The notes: generated by a model not told the origin, from the sequence alone. Positions 11,421-24,260 are shown, numbered from the stretch's first letter. The stretch is 64,000 bases of DNA from Acheta domesticus (GCA_031308135.1 JAHLJT010000631.1:177879446-177943445), one strand, 5' to 3'. Made by a program: numbers and translations.

Positions 11421-11547
11421 TTTTTGTTATATGTTCTTGAAATGTCTTTTAATAAAGAGAGCTACTGATCATTTTTAAAACAAATAATAATCAGTAAAAA
11501 GTATTTCGCCCCAAATGCCAAACACCATCATTTACACCCGAAATGTA

Positions 11548-12229
11548 TCAATTGAGCCATTGTGGTGTAAGTAAAAGTTTGGAAGATTTGAAATATATGT
11601 ACTGGTAGATGGTTTGAAGATTGTTCTATCATAGGATAAAATTGTGTGAGTCAAACTTCAATATTTCTTAGCTAGAGGCGAGCACAATGAAGAAGTAACC
11701 TACAATTTGCTCATATCGCTGCATGCAATTGTGCTGTAAGTCACAGGTGGGACGAAACAACAGCTTTCAGGGGCTTCCAAGAAATCGTTTCTCATTTATC
11801 TGCACATATCTCAGAAGAAGCATATAAGAAAAACATTTAATCGATTTTAGTGATTTATGCACAGGTCAAAGATGCAACTTCAAAATTACTCTCACTTGGT
11901 TGAAAATCGGTACAAAGCTCTATTTTTCAATCATATAACTATCTCAGACGAAAATTGTGCACGCCAATTATTTGAATATAAGTCTAAGTATTCAGAAACA
12001 GTGTGTGCAAAAGTAGTGAAAGTCAACAAAATGGTTAATTAATTAATAAGCAATGTTTCAGTCCAAAATATCTGTAGTAAGTAAAAAGAATATCTTTGAA
12101 ACACGTTCATAACACTTCATGTCATTTATTTCTAAGCATTAGAGCTTTACAGCATTTTTCGTTTATACGTCATTTTCCGGAAAGTATGCTTTTTGACTTA
12201 TACCACTTTTGATCTCAACGGCTCCATTG
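11548..12229 (+). mobile_element. 0.7-kb non-autonomous TIR element, copy 1
   Basis: The ends are related inverted sequences: TTGAGCCATTGTGGTGTAAG at the left and, in reverse complement, a GGAGCCGTTGAGATC...GTGGTATAAGTC stretch at the right. The whole element aligns with the reverse complement of 45923-46580, including GTGTGAGTCAAACTTCAATA, GCTGCATGCAATTGTG, ACAACAGCTTTCAGGGGC and a TTGAAAATCGTACAAAG-like block. It encodes no protein. Confidence 0.75.
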
Positions 12230-12705
12230 TTAAATTTACAAACAAAGGGGAATATTTTACACGTATATTTGAGATACAAGACAAGGGACAAAGTCGCACA
12301 TGTCTTAAACGATTGGGTAAGCCCTAAAAAACACTCAATCCGAATGACGAATAGGTCAAACATAGCTGGATAGGATTGGAAGGTGAAAAATAAGACGGGT
12401 TGGAGAGAAAAAACAATGGTAGTGGTCAAGAGAAGTAAGGAGAAAATAAGGCATCCGCAGACAATAGTCTCTGTGTATAAAACGCACCAAAATAGACAAC
12501 AGAGTTCGTTCTGCTGCATTCTGTCGCAAACCACCATCGAGTGCGGATCGGTCTGCAACATTACCTAGCGCTCCTGGACTTTGCGGAGTTTTCTGCAACT
12601 ACTCTCAGTGTTACAAATTAGTCTCCCAAGTGAACATCGAGTGTCCGTGCGCCAAGAGGCCGTGTAGGGGCTTCGTCTGTGGCAGGGCCACAGCTCTACC
12701 ACTTC

Positions 12706-13680
12706 ATGGAAAACGACCTTCCCCCTCCCTCCAGCGACGCCCCAGCTCATAACACCCAGCAAGGAATTTCTTCCCAGCCTTCTAACACCGTGTCGACCCT
12801 CGCAAACAACATATCTCTCAAGAATCGGATGGTGACGCTACCACACAGCGTAACAATACACGCATGTCCTCATCTTCAACTGTAAGTACGCATAACCGCT
12901 TCGCGGATTTAGCAAAAATGTCAGCAATAAATCAGTAGGAGTGATTGATTACCCCCGAGATGCAGTTAGTAAGGAAACCGCCCTTTCATGAAAGTTTCTT
13001 ACAAGAAGTAAACCATTGAAATTGATAAAGTTATTGGTGATAATTTCACAACTTTATTAAAGAATTTTCAAATTCGAGTGTATATCACATCTCCAGATAC
13101 TTTTAGGAAGATAATAACTTTTTTAAATGATAATTAACTATCAGTATCATACATTTTGTGATCCAAGTAGTACGATAAAAAGTGGCATCATACGTAATTC
13201 GTTAAGCATAGGCAAATTATTCTAAATCCACAGCTAATTATTCTGAAGGTGAAGTCGGTGAGGAACGTACAGCTCACGAAATTAACATCCTGATGGTTAC
13301 ACGGCTGCTTCGTCAAGACAAACTCCCAATGCCGCTTTGCGTGATAGTCTCAATATAACACAAAATATTTAATATTACCAAACTGTTCAACTCAATAATA
13401 TCTGAAGAAATTCGTAGAAAAAATAGCCCTTTAGTTATGTGCAAACGTTGTAGAGAATTGGTACACATGTGAAACTATTGTAAAGTTGAATTTAAATGTT
13501 TATTTTGCGGAAATAATCACGAAACAGGAAACTGCCACTTGCTAAGCAAGCCTCCTAATTATATCAATTGTAGCGGTTATCACTTGGCCTCAGATCACAA
13601 TTGCCCAATTTATATTGCAAGACAAAAGGAATTTCAACATAGAAGATTCCTCACGTTTTACTATGCAAAATAAGAACTCC
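12706..13680 (+). pseudogene. LINE ORF1 (Gag-like, zinc-knuckle) relic
   Basis: It starts MENDLPPPSSDAPAHNTQQG, a proline/serine-rich N-terminus, and has stops and frameshifts from about residue 60. Recognisable downstream pieces include FTTLLKNFQIRVYITSPDTF and RKIITFLNDN (an RRM-like region usual in jockey ORF1). It then reaches a Cys/His array: CKRCRELVH, CLFCGNNHETGNC and CSGYHLASDHNCP at about 13438-13625. This layout (N-terminal low complexity, RRM-like, CCHC fingers) fits the nucleic-acid-binding ORF1 protein of jockey-type LINEs. It is not translatable as one protein. Confidence 0.75.
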
Positions 13681-13959
13681 ACAACCTGCTTCAAATGCCC
13701 GTCAGGAACGTCCAATTCTACACATTTTCACGAATTTAAATTATCTTCCTTTGCAGAGCGCAAATGCTGTTTATAACGGTCCTTCCCAAAACACACAAGG
13801 TCCCTTTCCTTCACCTCCCCTCTCCCCAATCTTTCTGATCTTGTTCACTATATCGTTAATGTTTTAAACCTTACAATTCACTTCTGTTCAAAATCGTGTC
13901 TTTAATCCTATAATTCCTATAATTATTCCTTTCCCGTTCATCGATAAAAGCAAACTTAA

Positions 13960-15020
13960 TAAATTAATTCTATTAAATTGAAATAGCATCACGGATAAAA
14001 ACTATTTTTTAGATACTTACTCGCAGAACATAATATAGATCTAGCAGACATTACGGAAACTGACTTAGCACCTGCAGCAAATTTTCGAGTTCCCGGTTTC
14101 TAAGTTTATAGATTGGATCGTCCCTCTTCGAAAGCTCCTGGTAGAGTGGCAATATTTATCAAAAATACTATTTCGCACCTCCGGTATAGAAAATATTACA
14201 GTGTTCTTAAGGTATAAAAACGCAGTTTATTACTATTATGGCCGTGTACAAACCACTCAATAAACCGCTAAATTCGACCCATTTACAAAAGGTCTTCGCT
14301 CATCCCACTCCCTCGTTAGTAACAGATTTTATTGCTAAGCACCGAGCTTAGGGATATAGATCGGACTTGCCGAACGGAAAAGTTCTGTTAAATTTTCCGC
14401 TGAAGTCGAATTGTAATACAATAGTCCCTCTCTAACACACTCTCTGTCCATTTAATCAACGCATACCTCTCGATATACTAGATATTAAAGTAAGTAAATG
14501 ATTCAACGCTCCGAATTATCAATACCCCTTAAATGAATCAAATTCGAATCATTGCCCAGACCTCGTTACGATCAGTAACAACTCCCCCAACCCAAACGAC
14601 TCGGAAGCTATCCCAAAAATTACTTTTTGCAATAACAACACTGAAATAGACGATAAATTCATTGAAACCAAGAAATACAGCAAATTCAGCTCAAATAAAG
14701 CACATATCATACGTACATCACATACAAGATGCACTACACGCTTTCCAGAGTTTGGTTTCGTCATGGAGAATAAATCTAAACCAATTTAAATTTTAGAAAC
14801 TAAGGTATTCTTCCTATGGCGCATCAACAACCTCACTCTTATGTAAATTAGTAATCACAATATTCCTTGGAATACTCCAAATGAACCAATAAAATATTAG
14901 AAGCATTCCTTGACACAAGACTAACTTGGAAACCACTCATTTAAATAAATGTAATAAGGCACAGGTCGCACTTTCCAAAACGAACCCTTTAATAAACAAG
15001 CTTTTACTTAATTAAATTAT
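13960..15020 (+). pseudogene. LINE ORF2 endonuclease plus RT-tail relic
   Basis: Endonuclease motifs can be read in broken frames: a start resembling LLNWNSI with TDKNYFLDTYSQ, ADITETDLAP at 14044-14073 (the conserved ETxL block), VYRLDRPSSKAPGRVAIFIK, VYKPLNKPLNSTHL, and AHPTPSLV at 14298. The position of the family's GDFN motif is degraded to TDFIAKH, so a catalytic residue block is damaged. About 150 bp after the end of the endonuclease region, LDTRLTWKP (14909-14935) marks the thumb end of the reverse transcriptase. Everything between is missing. Confidence 0.78.
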
Positions 15021-15060
15021 ATAACTATTAAACAAATAATTTACTCTTATAATATTCGAA

Positions 15061-16490
15061 GTAAAATCTTGAAATAATAAAAAATATTATGAATTTAAGC
15101 ATTTCTTATTATGTTTGTTTACCCACTACTCTTTTGCTAATGTAAATGTCTGCGTTGATTATTGTTATGCAAACACAATGCAATCGCTGAACCATGCTGA
15201 TTGTGAATCTTTATAACATCAGCAAAATCACGTAGAAGTTGCAATCAAGGTAATGAGTGTGATTCACACTGTCGGTTGTGATGTTTCAAATTCCTAGAAG
15301 TGCTTATGAAGGAGGTTACGAATGTTTTGTAACCTACTCGTAAATGGACCTTAATTTAATGTGAAATAAATTTGTATTAAAGGTATGGATTTTCAGTATT
15401 CGTTACACTATTCACAATTAAAAACAAATATGTATTATTCAGAGCATTTTAATTTTCAGTTTACATAAATGTTATATGAATTTTGTGAAGTATGATCCTT
15501 AATCTACACAAAGTTTGGTAAAGGTGTGATGAAGAACAGGGGGAGCTGCAAACTGCGCATTATGAAGCAGGGTATTATGCCAGCACAGAGACATGAAACG
15601 TGCTTCGATAACCTGTATCTTACAGAAGAGTGTGCTTCTCTGTAGACGCCATTAATTTTCCCCAGGTTACTTTCCGACGCTGTGTTAAACTTCTGCATCG
15701 CAGGATACGCTGAGAGTCAATCAAGTAGATGTTTTGAAAGGTGGAAGATGATGCCTAGCCTCTAGTGCAGTGCCAGCTTCATAAATCATCTCAACGATTC
15801 GCTCTCCATCTTGAAGGGTGCTCAAACTACGCACCGCTGGCCGCACTGGGCTCTGAAGAGAACCAAACCACCGAAGTTCAAAGAAAACATTAAAATTTTT
15901 AAATTAGCAGCGCAACTTCATTTAATTTATTCTCTTGTTAGCATTAAATTTAAAAGTTCTACTATTTTTGGGGTTATTTTGTTTTATATTGTATCAAGTT
16001 TTTCTCGAGGCAAATTGGAGGAAAACAAGTTACGCATAGATATTTTAGCCTTGACAGCTGATAAATGTTTTTTGTTAAAATATACGATGCCAATAATTGA
16101 GAGCTTTCTGAATCATTATTCAATATGTGAAGAAATATAATAAAGTCATTGAATTATTGTCAATGCGTTCTGTGAACTATTTATTTTAAGACAATATCTA
16201 TCAATGTGATATAAATGTTTTTACATTTTTGTTCTGTAGTAATGAAATGGTTCAAAAAACAAATTTTTGGAGTGATTACGGCAGATAAAGGCATAATGTT
16301 AGTTATTATGATATCAAGCTACTTCAAGAAACTAAGTTTGACATTTTGGGTTTACTCTTACATACATGAAGTTATTTATTTGATGTTACACTATACTGTA
16401 TATTGTATATATACTGTATATTCAACTTGTTTCTCCAATATTTTCCTAATTAAATCATTTACTTACTACTTAATATTAACGGTATTCTTT
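15061..16490. other. AT-rich intron, no feature recognised
   Basis: Short open frames occur (for example 15811-16140) but none has recognisable content. Composition alone explains them. Confidence 0.45.
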
Positions 16491-16499
16491 GACTCATTG

Positions 16500-16865
16500 A
16501 ATAATGCTTAGCTAAGCAGGTTCTTTCGAAAGGTCACAAGTTAGAATCCCACCTCATGGATGTTTGTTGTGTTTTGTGGAATGGTGTCTCTCTCCCAACC
16601 ACTCAAGAATCAACTTACAAAAAACTCTTCCTTTTATTCCCGGCAGCTTTTGTGTTGCATGTGCGTGGCTATTTGGCCACAAGTACGTGTTGTATCCGGA
16701 CTGTAGGTTTCAATACCATGTAAGGTACAGATGTGTGATGTGGCATGGTGTGCAATTCTAATACATAATGAATCACCCCTGAAGGTGTCAATACTGAACT
16801 TTTTTCCTTCCCCTTCCCCGGTAATTTGTGTGTTCGGGAAAATAAACTAAGTGCACGACCTACTG
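16500..16865 (+). repeat. Possible tRNA-derived SINE
   Basis: A-box-like TTAGCTAAGCAGG and B-box-like AAGTTAGAATCCCACC are spaced as in a tRNA head (about 16506-16556). They are followed by an unrelated body containing CCTTCCCCTTCCCC. It is a single copy in this window and unlike the 8.4/39.3/48.1-kb family. Confidence 0.4.
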
Positions 16866-17189
16866 ACTTAAGGATCACAGCGTCAGCGCCACCTAGTTGT
16901 ACCCTGAATCCCTTCCTCTAATTCAGGACTAAGTGTGAAGCTCACGAGTTGTCACAGTGTGGAATGACCGATACGGCTTACTAGCCACTGTGGTGTGATC
17001 AATGGCAGGTTCCATCGGAGTGATAGACGATATCTTGCAGCTCCAGGAGTAACAAGTCTAAACTGAGGAGGGGGCATCTGAAAGCATCATAAGGTGCGAA
17101 AGAGGTAAATCGGAATATACACAACCTATCAGCTGTTGATTACGGAATAGAATCAGTGCAACCCAGAAACCAACTGTTTCCATCATCAT

Positions 17190-17640
17190 TAAGACGTTTT
17201 GGGAAAACTTCTTTCCCAGAGAAAGTTTGGGAACCCCTGCGCGTCATTGGAGCGCGCGATCACACAGGCAGCTGGCGACGGTGTTCCTTTTCCAAACGCC
17301 GCTCGAGCACCTCGAGGGAACGAGACGAAGACTTCGGCGGATAGTCTTCACCCACGTAATTTCTCTTAAACTTCATAACGCCTATTACGCGTGGCTGCGA
17401 GTCACGCGCCGCTAAACGCGTGGCAAGTTTACGTTCGTTATTGGAGCACTGCGGGGCGTTTTAATTACAAAACCGACTGCAGTTACATGGGAACGAGCGA
17501 AATATAATTACGGGCGGATGGCGAAGGCCGAAGTGAACTGTTTTTGCGCGAGGTTCTGCGCTGCTCCGTCGCAGCGCCTCGGTCGCCTCCGCTGAAGTAG
17601 CTGCTCTGTGCTCCGTTGGAACTCCACGGGGTCAAAATAA
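17190..17640. other. GC-rich island, candidate non-coding regulatory DNA
   Basis: A CpG-containing island in AT-rich intron, with clustered TAATTA- and ATTACG-type cores (AATTACGGGCGG, TTTTAATTAC). No frame reads like a protein over more than a short distance. Regulatory function is inference. Confidence 0.35.
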
Positions 17641-17699
17641 ACTCAATTTCTTCTGAGGAGTAACACATTGTTTTCATTATTGCATGACATTCGACGCAA

Positions 17700-18360
17700 A
17701 CAATACTTCAGTAGTTCAGCTTGGAAGTAACGGTTTTCGGATCAATGATGAAGATTTAATTGCTTACATAATGGTTTCTCGTTCTTCCCATTACGAGAGT
17801 AGGAAACAAAATATCAAAATCTACCAAAGGTTTAGATGTCTTGTGCATTGTAGGAAACACCTCTTTAACCACATTATTTTCTTAATGAACATCTTTCGGA
17901 GTAAATTTAAAAGCCGCACCACTGAGTCAAGTACAAGATAATTTAATAATTATTTCTTTATAGTTTTCTTCTAAATATTTAAATGTTTCTAAAATTATTT
18001 TAACGGTTTTATTTCACATTTGTAGTAAGACACAGATCATGATTTATTTCTACGTCACGGGAATTGCACACATCCCACAAATATATACATACTCCGCGGT
18101 GATTTGATGGTCACATTTCTATTTAAATAGATTTTAAGATGTCTGATTTGAATATTATCGTGATGTAGACAAAACTGAAATGATTCATTTGTTATTTAAA
18201 ATCCACGTAGACAAACCGATACATCTTGAAAGCCGCTTCTCCTTGGAAGAACGTGCCCTACTTTTTTCCCCAGCTTTTCCCACTCCAATAGCCTTAGAGA
18301 GGAGGGATTTATTCAATTAATGTAATTACATATGAACTGCTGCCGATTAGGATTAAGCAG
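17700..18360. other. AT-rich intron, no feature recognised
   Basis: Ordinary intronic sequence up to the MITE at 18366. Confidence 0.5.
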
Positions 18361-18365
18361 TACAG

Positions 18366-18603
18366 CAGTGTTGTCAAGGTCGATGCCACGAGCGGAGACC
18401 GTGGTACGAGTGCCACGACGAAATTGCCCCTCCACGCAGCTCATCACCCCGCCACCAGAGACAACGCCATCCCCATTGTAAAACTGTGGGGTTACTACTA
18501 CTCGCAATAGTTCCCTTCCCTGCCGCGAGTTGCGCAGAGAAGCTTGTGGCATGCTACGGTGCCACGGCGCGTGCCGCACCAGTAGAAGACCTTGACACCA
18601 CTG
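18366..18603 (+). mobile_element. hAT-type MITE, copy 2 (238 bp, opposite orientation)
   Basis: The ends are CAGTGTTGTCAAGGTC and GACCTTGACACCACTG, 15 of 16 matching as inverted repeats. The flanks CAGTACAG and CAGTGTAG (6/8) are a decayed 8-bp target duplication. The interior is the reverse complement of the copies at 8120 and 39888. Confidence 0.88.
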
Positions 18604-18900
18604 CAGTGTAGTCAAACGTGCGCTACATGGCGTCCTTCGACTTTTGGCCCTAGTGTTATCGCCAAGCAGCCACCGTGCGCCGCCACCCCGCCCTCCGTGG
18701 GGTAACAATAAACGGGCTGTCGACGCGGCAACGGGCGGAAAACAAGCGCCTCATCGACAGGCGCCTTTCAGCGCGTGAGCCTGCGTAATTACGCACCCGC
18801 CGCCCACGCACCTCGCACGCGCCCGCTGAGCGCCACGCAAAGGATGCCGCCGCCGCCCTTGCTGTCCGGGAAGAGTATTGGCGACTTGCATGGCACAACA
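18604..18900. other. GC-rich stretch right of the MITE
   Basis: CpG-rich sequence (for example CGCACCCGCCGCCCACGCAC). Overlapping open frames on the minus strand look like composition effects. No protein family is recognised. Confidence 0.35.
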
Positions 18901-18987
18901 CTCCGCAACCCTAATTGAAGACTGACGCAACACACAAATAACACTTTTGTAAATGCGTTTGAGGACTTGAGGATTTGTGGAAGACCA

Positions 18988-20345
18988 ATTCGTGGCTTTA
19001 ATGTTTCTGTGTTGTAACGTGGAGGGGCTCTCCAAGAAACTTTTCAGCCTTCGTCTTTTTGTTTCTCTCACTTCATCCTCGGAATAAGAAGAATGTTGTA
19101 TATTACACGGACTAGAATGAAACGACTCAGTGAGGCAGTTTGCTTCCTTATCGCCAAAAGGATGGGTATGAGTTCATACGGCTAATTTGTAAATAAAAGT
19201 GACAACCAGGAAATATTACAGCTCTCTCGGAAACGGAAAGTGGAGACAGACCCACGAATTGGTTATAAGACAGGCGTACCCACGAATTGGTTATAAGACC
19301 CAATTTACGCGTTTCCTTTTGACGAATGATTTAGGGAGTTTTAGAGAACGCGTGGTGCGCACAGCGGCTCAACAGCCAGAAACTGTTAGGTTGGATTTTA
19401 TCAACTTTATTTTTATGCTGCCAAAATCTAAAAAAAGAAAGTTTTTTGAGTAGTGACAGTCTGACCTGAATTGCTATGGACTTTGCAAATAGGTGCCTTG
19501 CTCAACAGCTTATTGCATTATTTTTGTGGTTTTCAAACATTCCACTCTGAAGTAGGCTTATGTTGAGTTGCTTTCTTTATACCTGATATTATACTTAGAG
19601 TCCGGTATCATGTGAAGTTATGAATGTTGAATGGAATCTTGTATTCCATTGGTCGGTCTCTCAGACGACCAACGTTTGCAGACGGATGTTTCAGGACAAT
19701 TTAAACGTTCTTTTTTCACAATACTTCAACATCTATTTATTAAAATGAAAATCGGATAACCTAAATATGTCTACAACATTGCCTAATCTATATAATTGAC
19801 GCTTAAAATTCTAAATTGGAAAATGTTATAACTGCCTTACATGTATATGAAACGAAGCAAATATTGTTTTCAAATTCGAATAACCAGACAAGACCTTCTC
19901 CAATAATTGACTTTTAAAATATGTATATTTTAGGTCTTTTTACCTTTCCTAAGTATTTGAGAAAATGTTCCCGTCATCTTACATGATTCGTTATACTGTC
20001 ACGGGGGTGATTCCCCTTTTGGGACTGAAGGCAGGCGCGACCGCAGCCTCCGGAGTGTATAATTAGGCAACAAATTTCAGTCTGTCTCCACTTTCCATTT
20101 CCGAGAGAGTTGTAATATTTCCTGGTAGCCACTTTTATTTTACAAATTGGCCGTATGGACTCATACCCATTCTTTTAGCAATAAGGAAGCAAACTGCCTC
20201 ACTGGGTCGTTTCATTCTAGTCCGTGTAATATACAAATTTCTTCTTATTCCGAGGATGAAGTGAGAGAAACAGAAAAATGAAGGCTGAAAAGTTTCTTGG
20301 AGAGCCCCGCCACGTTACAACACACAAACATTGAAGCCAAAGCTA
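18988..20345. mobile_element. 1.36-kb foldback element with about 265-bp inverted arms
   Basis: The left arm (18988-19251) and right arm (20080-20345) are reverse complements with scattered mismatches. Shared strings include CCACGTTACAACACA, GGGGCTCTCCAAGAAACTTT, CTTCATCCTCGGAATAAGAA and GGAAATATTACA. The 830-bp loop encodes nothing recognisable and holds a GC patch near 20000-20060. This fits a foldback-type DNA transposon or two inverted copies of a repeat. Confidence 0.85.
19251..19302 (+). repeat. 28-bp tandem duplication inside the foldback element
   Basis: CCCACGAATTGGTTATAAGA occurs twice, starting at 19251 and 19279, directly after the left arm. It is absent at the right arm. Confidence 0.85.
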
Positions 20346-20737
20346 ATTTGTACTCGCAATCCTACGAAATGGGACAGTTACGGCGTCCCCGACAAGGTCT
20401 AAACGATCTGGGTCAGCCGTGACGGCATTATTTTTCCAAATTATTATGAAGAGTTACGAAACTATGTATTTGCGACAGACATTCCATGTTGCTGAATTTC
20501 AGTTTCAAGAGATGTTTGTAAATTTTACGGTATTACCATTGAACAATATTACATTGCTAAAATTGAAAAACCATACACTAACAATCTAGAACCAATATGT
20601 TAATTTAATTATATTGGTTTTATCAAACATTTAATACACAGGTACGACGAAATAGATACATCGCGTATAACATAACAAACATAAGTATTCGTATCTCTCA
20701 ATCTAATCAACATGAGGTGTATGATTACATTAAAAAA

Positions 20738-21260
20738 AGTAATAAGAGCTCTTTCTCGCCGAGGGCGTTTGATCAGGGTCATCGTGCAGAGCGGCGCTTC
20801 TGCTAAGCCCTCAAAATCTTCCTCATAAAGTTGTTTCCTTGCGATCCCGCAAGAGTGAGCTCAGCAGAGCTCTCACCGGATCGCCACTGGCCCCTTGTAC
20901 GTGACCGCTGCTCCGCCCGGCGTCTTTCCAGCGGAGCGGAAGCGGCGAGGGAGCGACGGGGGAGGGGCGCGGCGGAAGGAGCCTCCGCTCATGACCTGCA
21001 CGAGGGGCAACTTCCTTCAGGGCGCCTTCTGCCCCGGAGCGCCGGGATCGAGTCCGGATGAAAGGTTTTCGGGCAACAGGTGAGGGCGGGGCGCCGGGCG
21101 GACACACTCATGAACTTCCGCGAGGGCTGCAGCGGAACGCGCCGCGCTTGGAGGGCTGCCCGAGCGGAATGGAATAAATTGGCGAACGAGTTCGCGAGGA
21201 CCTCCCAGCAGCTGGACAAGTTTCCGGGTTAGCTGCTCATACGAGACGTTAGACAAGTTC
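20738..21260. other. GC-rich CpG island, unassigned
   Basis: An abrupt GC island of about 500 bp between AT-rich flanks. Several overlapping open frames exist on both strands, none with family features and none Ig-like. Two CTCATGAAC/CTCATGACC phrases recur at 20989 and 21109. It could be a conserved non-coding element, or a promoter of an unseen transcript. Confidence 0.35.
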
Positions 21261-23160
21261 TAATCTACTTACCCCCTGCTTCAATGATCACAGACGGTCC
21301 GAACCGTTTTAAATAGAAATCACCATCTGATATTAAGTTAATTGAGCTAAAGGTAACTTGCGCGAACAACTTGGTCGAGGTTTCATGAATAAAATAAATT
21401 AATCAAAAAATGATGGACTTATTTAGTATATGTGTACGAACCGCAGCGTTTGATTATCACACTAGTGAAAATGCTTTTGTCATAATGTTTACTTTATTGG
21501 AACTTTACAATAAGTTCCTCTTATTGAGCTACAAAAACGATGGAAGTAAATACGCGAGTATCCCAAAAAGAAGCGAAATCATTTCAGAGGTTATCTTTCA
21601 CTTTTCTGACAATATTAAAACTTATAGATATTATTTCTAGCATCACGCTTGAAATTTTCTTGGGACCCGCAAACAATGAAAATTGCTGCGAATTACCAGT
21701 TCTGAAACAAAATTATTGCTAGGAATACCGTAAAAAATACATTTCAAAGTTTTTCGAAATTTTCATCCAAAAACTAACGGCCATATACGCGTGGGGGGAT
21801 CAAATTTTTGCAAAATTATTGTAGCTCTTGTATTTGACGATTGAAACTGTATACCTAACACCACTGCAAAACTTATAGAACTTTGACAGTGTAAGTATTG
21901 CTTTTAGATTCAAATACTGTGAGAAAAGAATTACTCCAACTCGCATATTATACTGACGTTTGCAGATACATTCTCTTTACTTTAGATTCACATTTTTGTG
22001 TTGACTGTAATCCTTGCTAATATGATTACTAAGTTGTTTCTGAGCTGTGTTTCACTTGGTTATCGTCCTTTACTTTTATAGACTTCGCTCTATAGCACTC
22101 ACAAACAGTTTTTATCTGTTTTTAACTTAACAAATAAACATGGTTTTTGTGTAAAATCAATCAAACTGATAAAAGAGGTTTGTTGCACTACTTTCATATA
22201 TTAAGTATTTGCTTGTGATTCTGTAAAATAACACGTAAAGCATAAAATAACATTTTAAAATTCAATTGTATTCTTCTTCAATAAAATAATTTATATTGAT
22301 TTTGTGTAAGAACAGATTATGTACGCTTGTGTCTCCCTTGCAAAAGTTGTGTGAATGTCTCATTCGCTCTTTAACATAGAACCGTCAGAACGGACAAACA
22401 CTGCACTTCTTTATAAAAATTATAGATAAATTTGTCATTCAGATCCTATTAACTACATAAACCACTTATCCAATGAAACCAACATACCAATGTAAACCAA
22501 TTCTTTGAATTGCATAAGGAAATTGCTTTTCAATTTGGTCTCTAAGTTATACTCAAATTAGTATTCAAAATATCTAGCTGCAAATCCATTATGATGGATT
22601 TATAAACGACTATTTTTACGAAAAAATTACATTTTATGTTTTAATTTTAAATTATAACTGTAACGAGAAAATTCAAATTTAATGTTAAAATATCAATAAG
22701 CCTTAACACATCTGTTTTCCGTACGTAAAATTTGGGGAAATATGTTTTCATTGAATTTGGTAAACGAAGAAATGGAAATTACAAGGATTCTTGTGAAAAT
22801 ATCATGAAGCATTTAGTGTACAATATTTCATAATTTTAGTATTTTTTTAAAAACAATTAGATCTTTTTGAACCGAATTAAACACTACAACTTTGGGGAAT
22901 TGAGAAATTGCTATTATACTGTTTCAAGTAAGAATTAGCAAAATTTTCAATATCTTTTCGCATTTTATATCTTCGAATTTAAAATGTGTCATAGAACACT
23001 CTGAAAATGATATGAAATGAGAGTTTAATATGTTCACTTGTACAGTAGTTACACATTAGGTAATCAGCAAATGTTAGAAGAAGAAAATACCATTTGTAGC
23101 TTTAATAGTGAAATGATACATTGCTCTGAATTAGTACTTAACGCCCGTGACAACCCATAT
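21261..23160. other. AT-rich intron, no feature recognised
   Basis: About 1.9 kb of AT-rich sequence without repeats or coding relics that I can name. Confidence 0.5.
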
Positions 23161-23169
23161 CATTCGCTT

Positions 23170-24260
23170 ATGAGACGTGAAGTGCACTCGAATTTCAGAG
23201 CGCGCACAAAGAGCCCGGGGAATGCGCGCGGATATGGAATGCATTTCACGCGCGACAATCCGGCGGGGTCACCGTGACTCGCGTTGCGCACGTGGACGCG
23301 GCTGCCCTCCCGCGCGAGGCTTATGGGCGTGGCGGCAGGTGCTCGACGCTCTCCCCCTCGTCCGCCAGCCTCACCCCGCCCCGCCCAAACCCGCCAGCTC
23401 CCTGCTCTGCCTTTGGCCGTGCCCCGTATTCTCTCTCGCTCCCCGCCTGATCCCCGCCAGCGCCCTCTGTTCCGTGCCTCCCTCACATCCTCCATGGACC
23501 CACACCCAGCCAAGGCAGTCCCATAACGCTCCGTTCTCGGTCAGTCCACTGACCGCCGTCGCCACTCGCAGCCTACCCTCACCGACCACCCTCAACGCAA
23601 ACGATTCGACTGTGCCCCGCCCACTCGCTGCCTGCTGTCCCCATCCCTCGCCCAACGTCCACTCTCTGCCAATCCCCCCATCCCCATATGTATTTACGGG
23701 TCCTGCCCCTGCCCCAAACCCATATGCCTACAACGCACGTGGGCGGGACAGTGCAAGGTGGGTGAGGTGGATCTGTGTGGGATGGTGTTGGGAGGGGGTG
23801 CAAGGAATTGGGAAGGGGTGGTTCGGGGAACAACAGGGTGGGCGGGAGTAACGAGTTGGGTAGGTATGGGACGGGGTGTGAAGAGATGAGAAGGGTGGGG
23901 TGGGTCACGACGGGGTAGAACGAGATGGGATGGGGTGAGTGGGATGGAACAATGTACTCGTAGAAAGGTGTGGGATGAGGTGGATCTAAATGGGATGGGG
24001 CGGTACAGGGTAGTGGGGGGGGTGAAGCGGGGTGGTGGGCGTTGGGAATGCGCGAGACCTGCAAGGTGCAGGCGAGATGGGCAGAAAGACGGCGAGGCGG
24101 TTGGAGGCAGGTGGCGCCGCGGCGTGTTGTGATCCGCGGCGGGCAGCGGGGGGGGGGGCGGTAGAGAGCGGCGCTCATTCGGTGAGCGAGGCAGTGCATT
24201 CGAATGTGGGAAACCTCGCCATCGCTGCAGCAGACGACCCAATGCAACGCCCTGCTCGCA
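23170..24260. other. GC-rich block with opposite strand asymmetry in its two halves
   Basis: From about 23320 to 23730 the plus strand is C-rich and pyrimidine-biased (CCCC and CTCC runs). From about 23740 to 24060 it is G-rich (GGGATGGGG, GGGTGGGG runs), ending in a G11 run at 24148-24158. The long open frames across it are low complexity and in several overlapping frames, so I treat it as non-coding. The G-rich half has many G-runs that could form quadruplexes. Confidence 0.5.

Larger units (their letters stand above)
12440..15060 (+). mobile_element. Jockey-like LINE, internally deleted and degenerate
   Basis: A 5' UTR-like leader (about 12440-12705) precedes ORF1, whose ATG is at 12706. 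ORF1 ends in zinc knuckles near 13440-13625. ORF2 endonuclease follows at about 13960-14760, and then, without the RT core, a C-terminal RT motif at 14909-14935. The order (ORF1 with CCHC fingers, then AP endonuclease, then RT) is that of the jockey clade. Frameshifts and stops abound. The loss of roughly the whole RT core with retention of its tail indicates an internal deletion, not 5' truncation. Confidence 0.8.
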
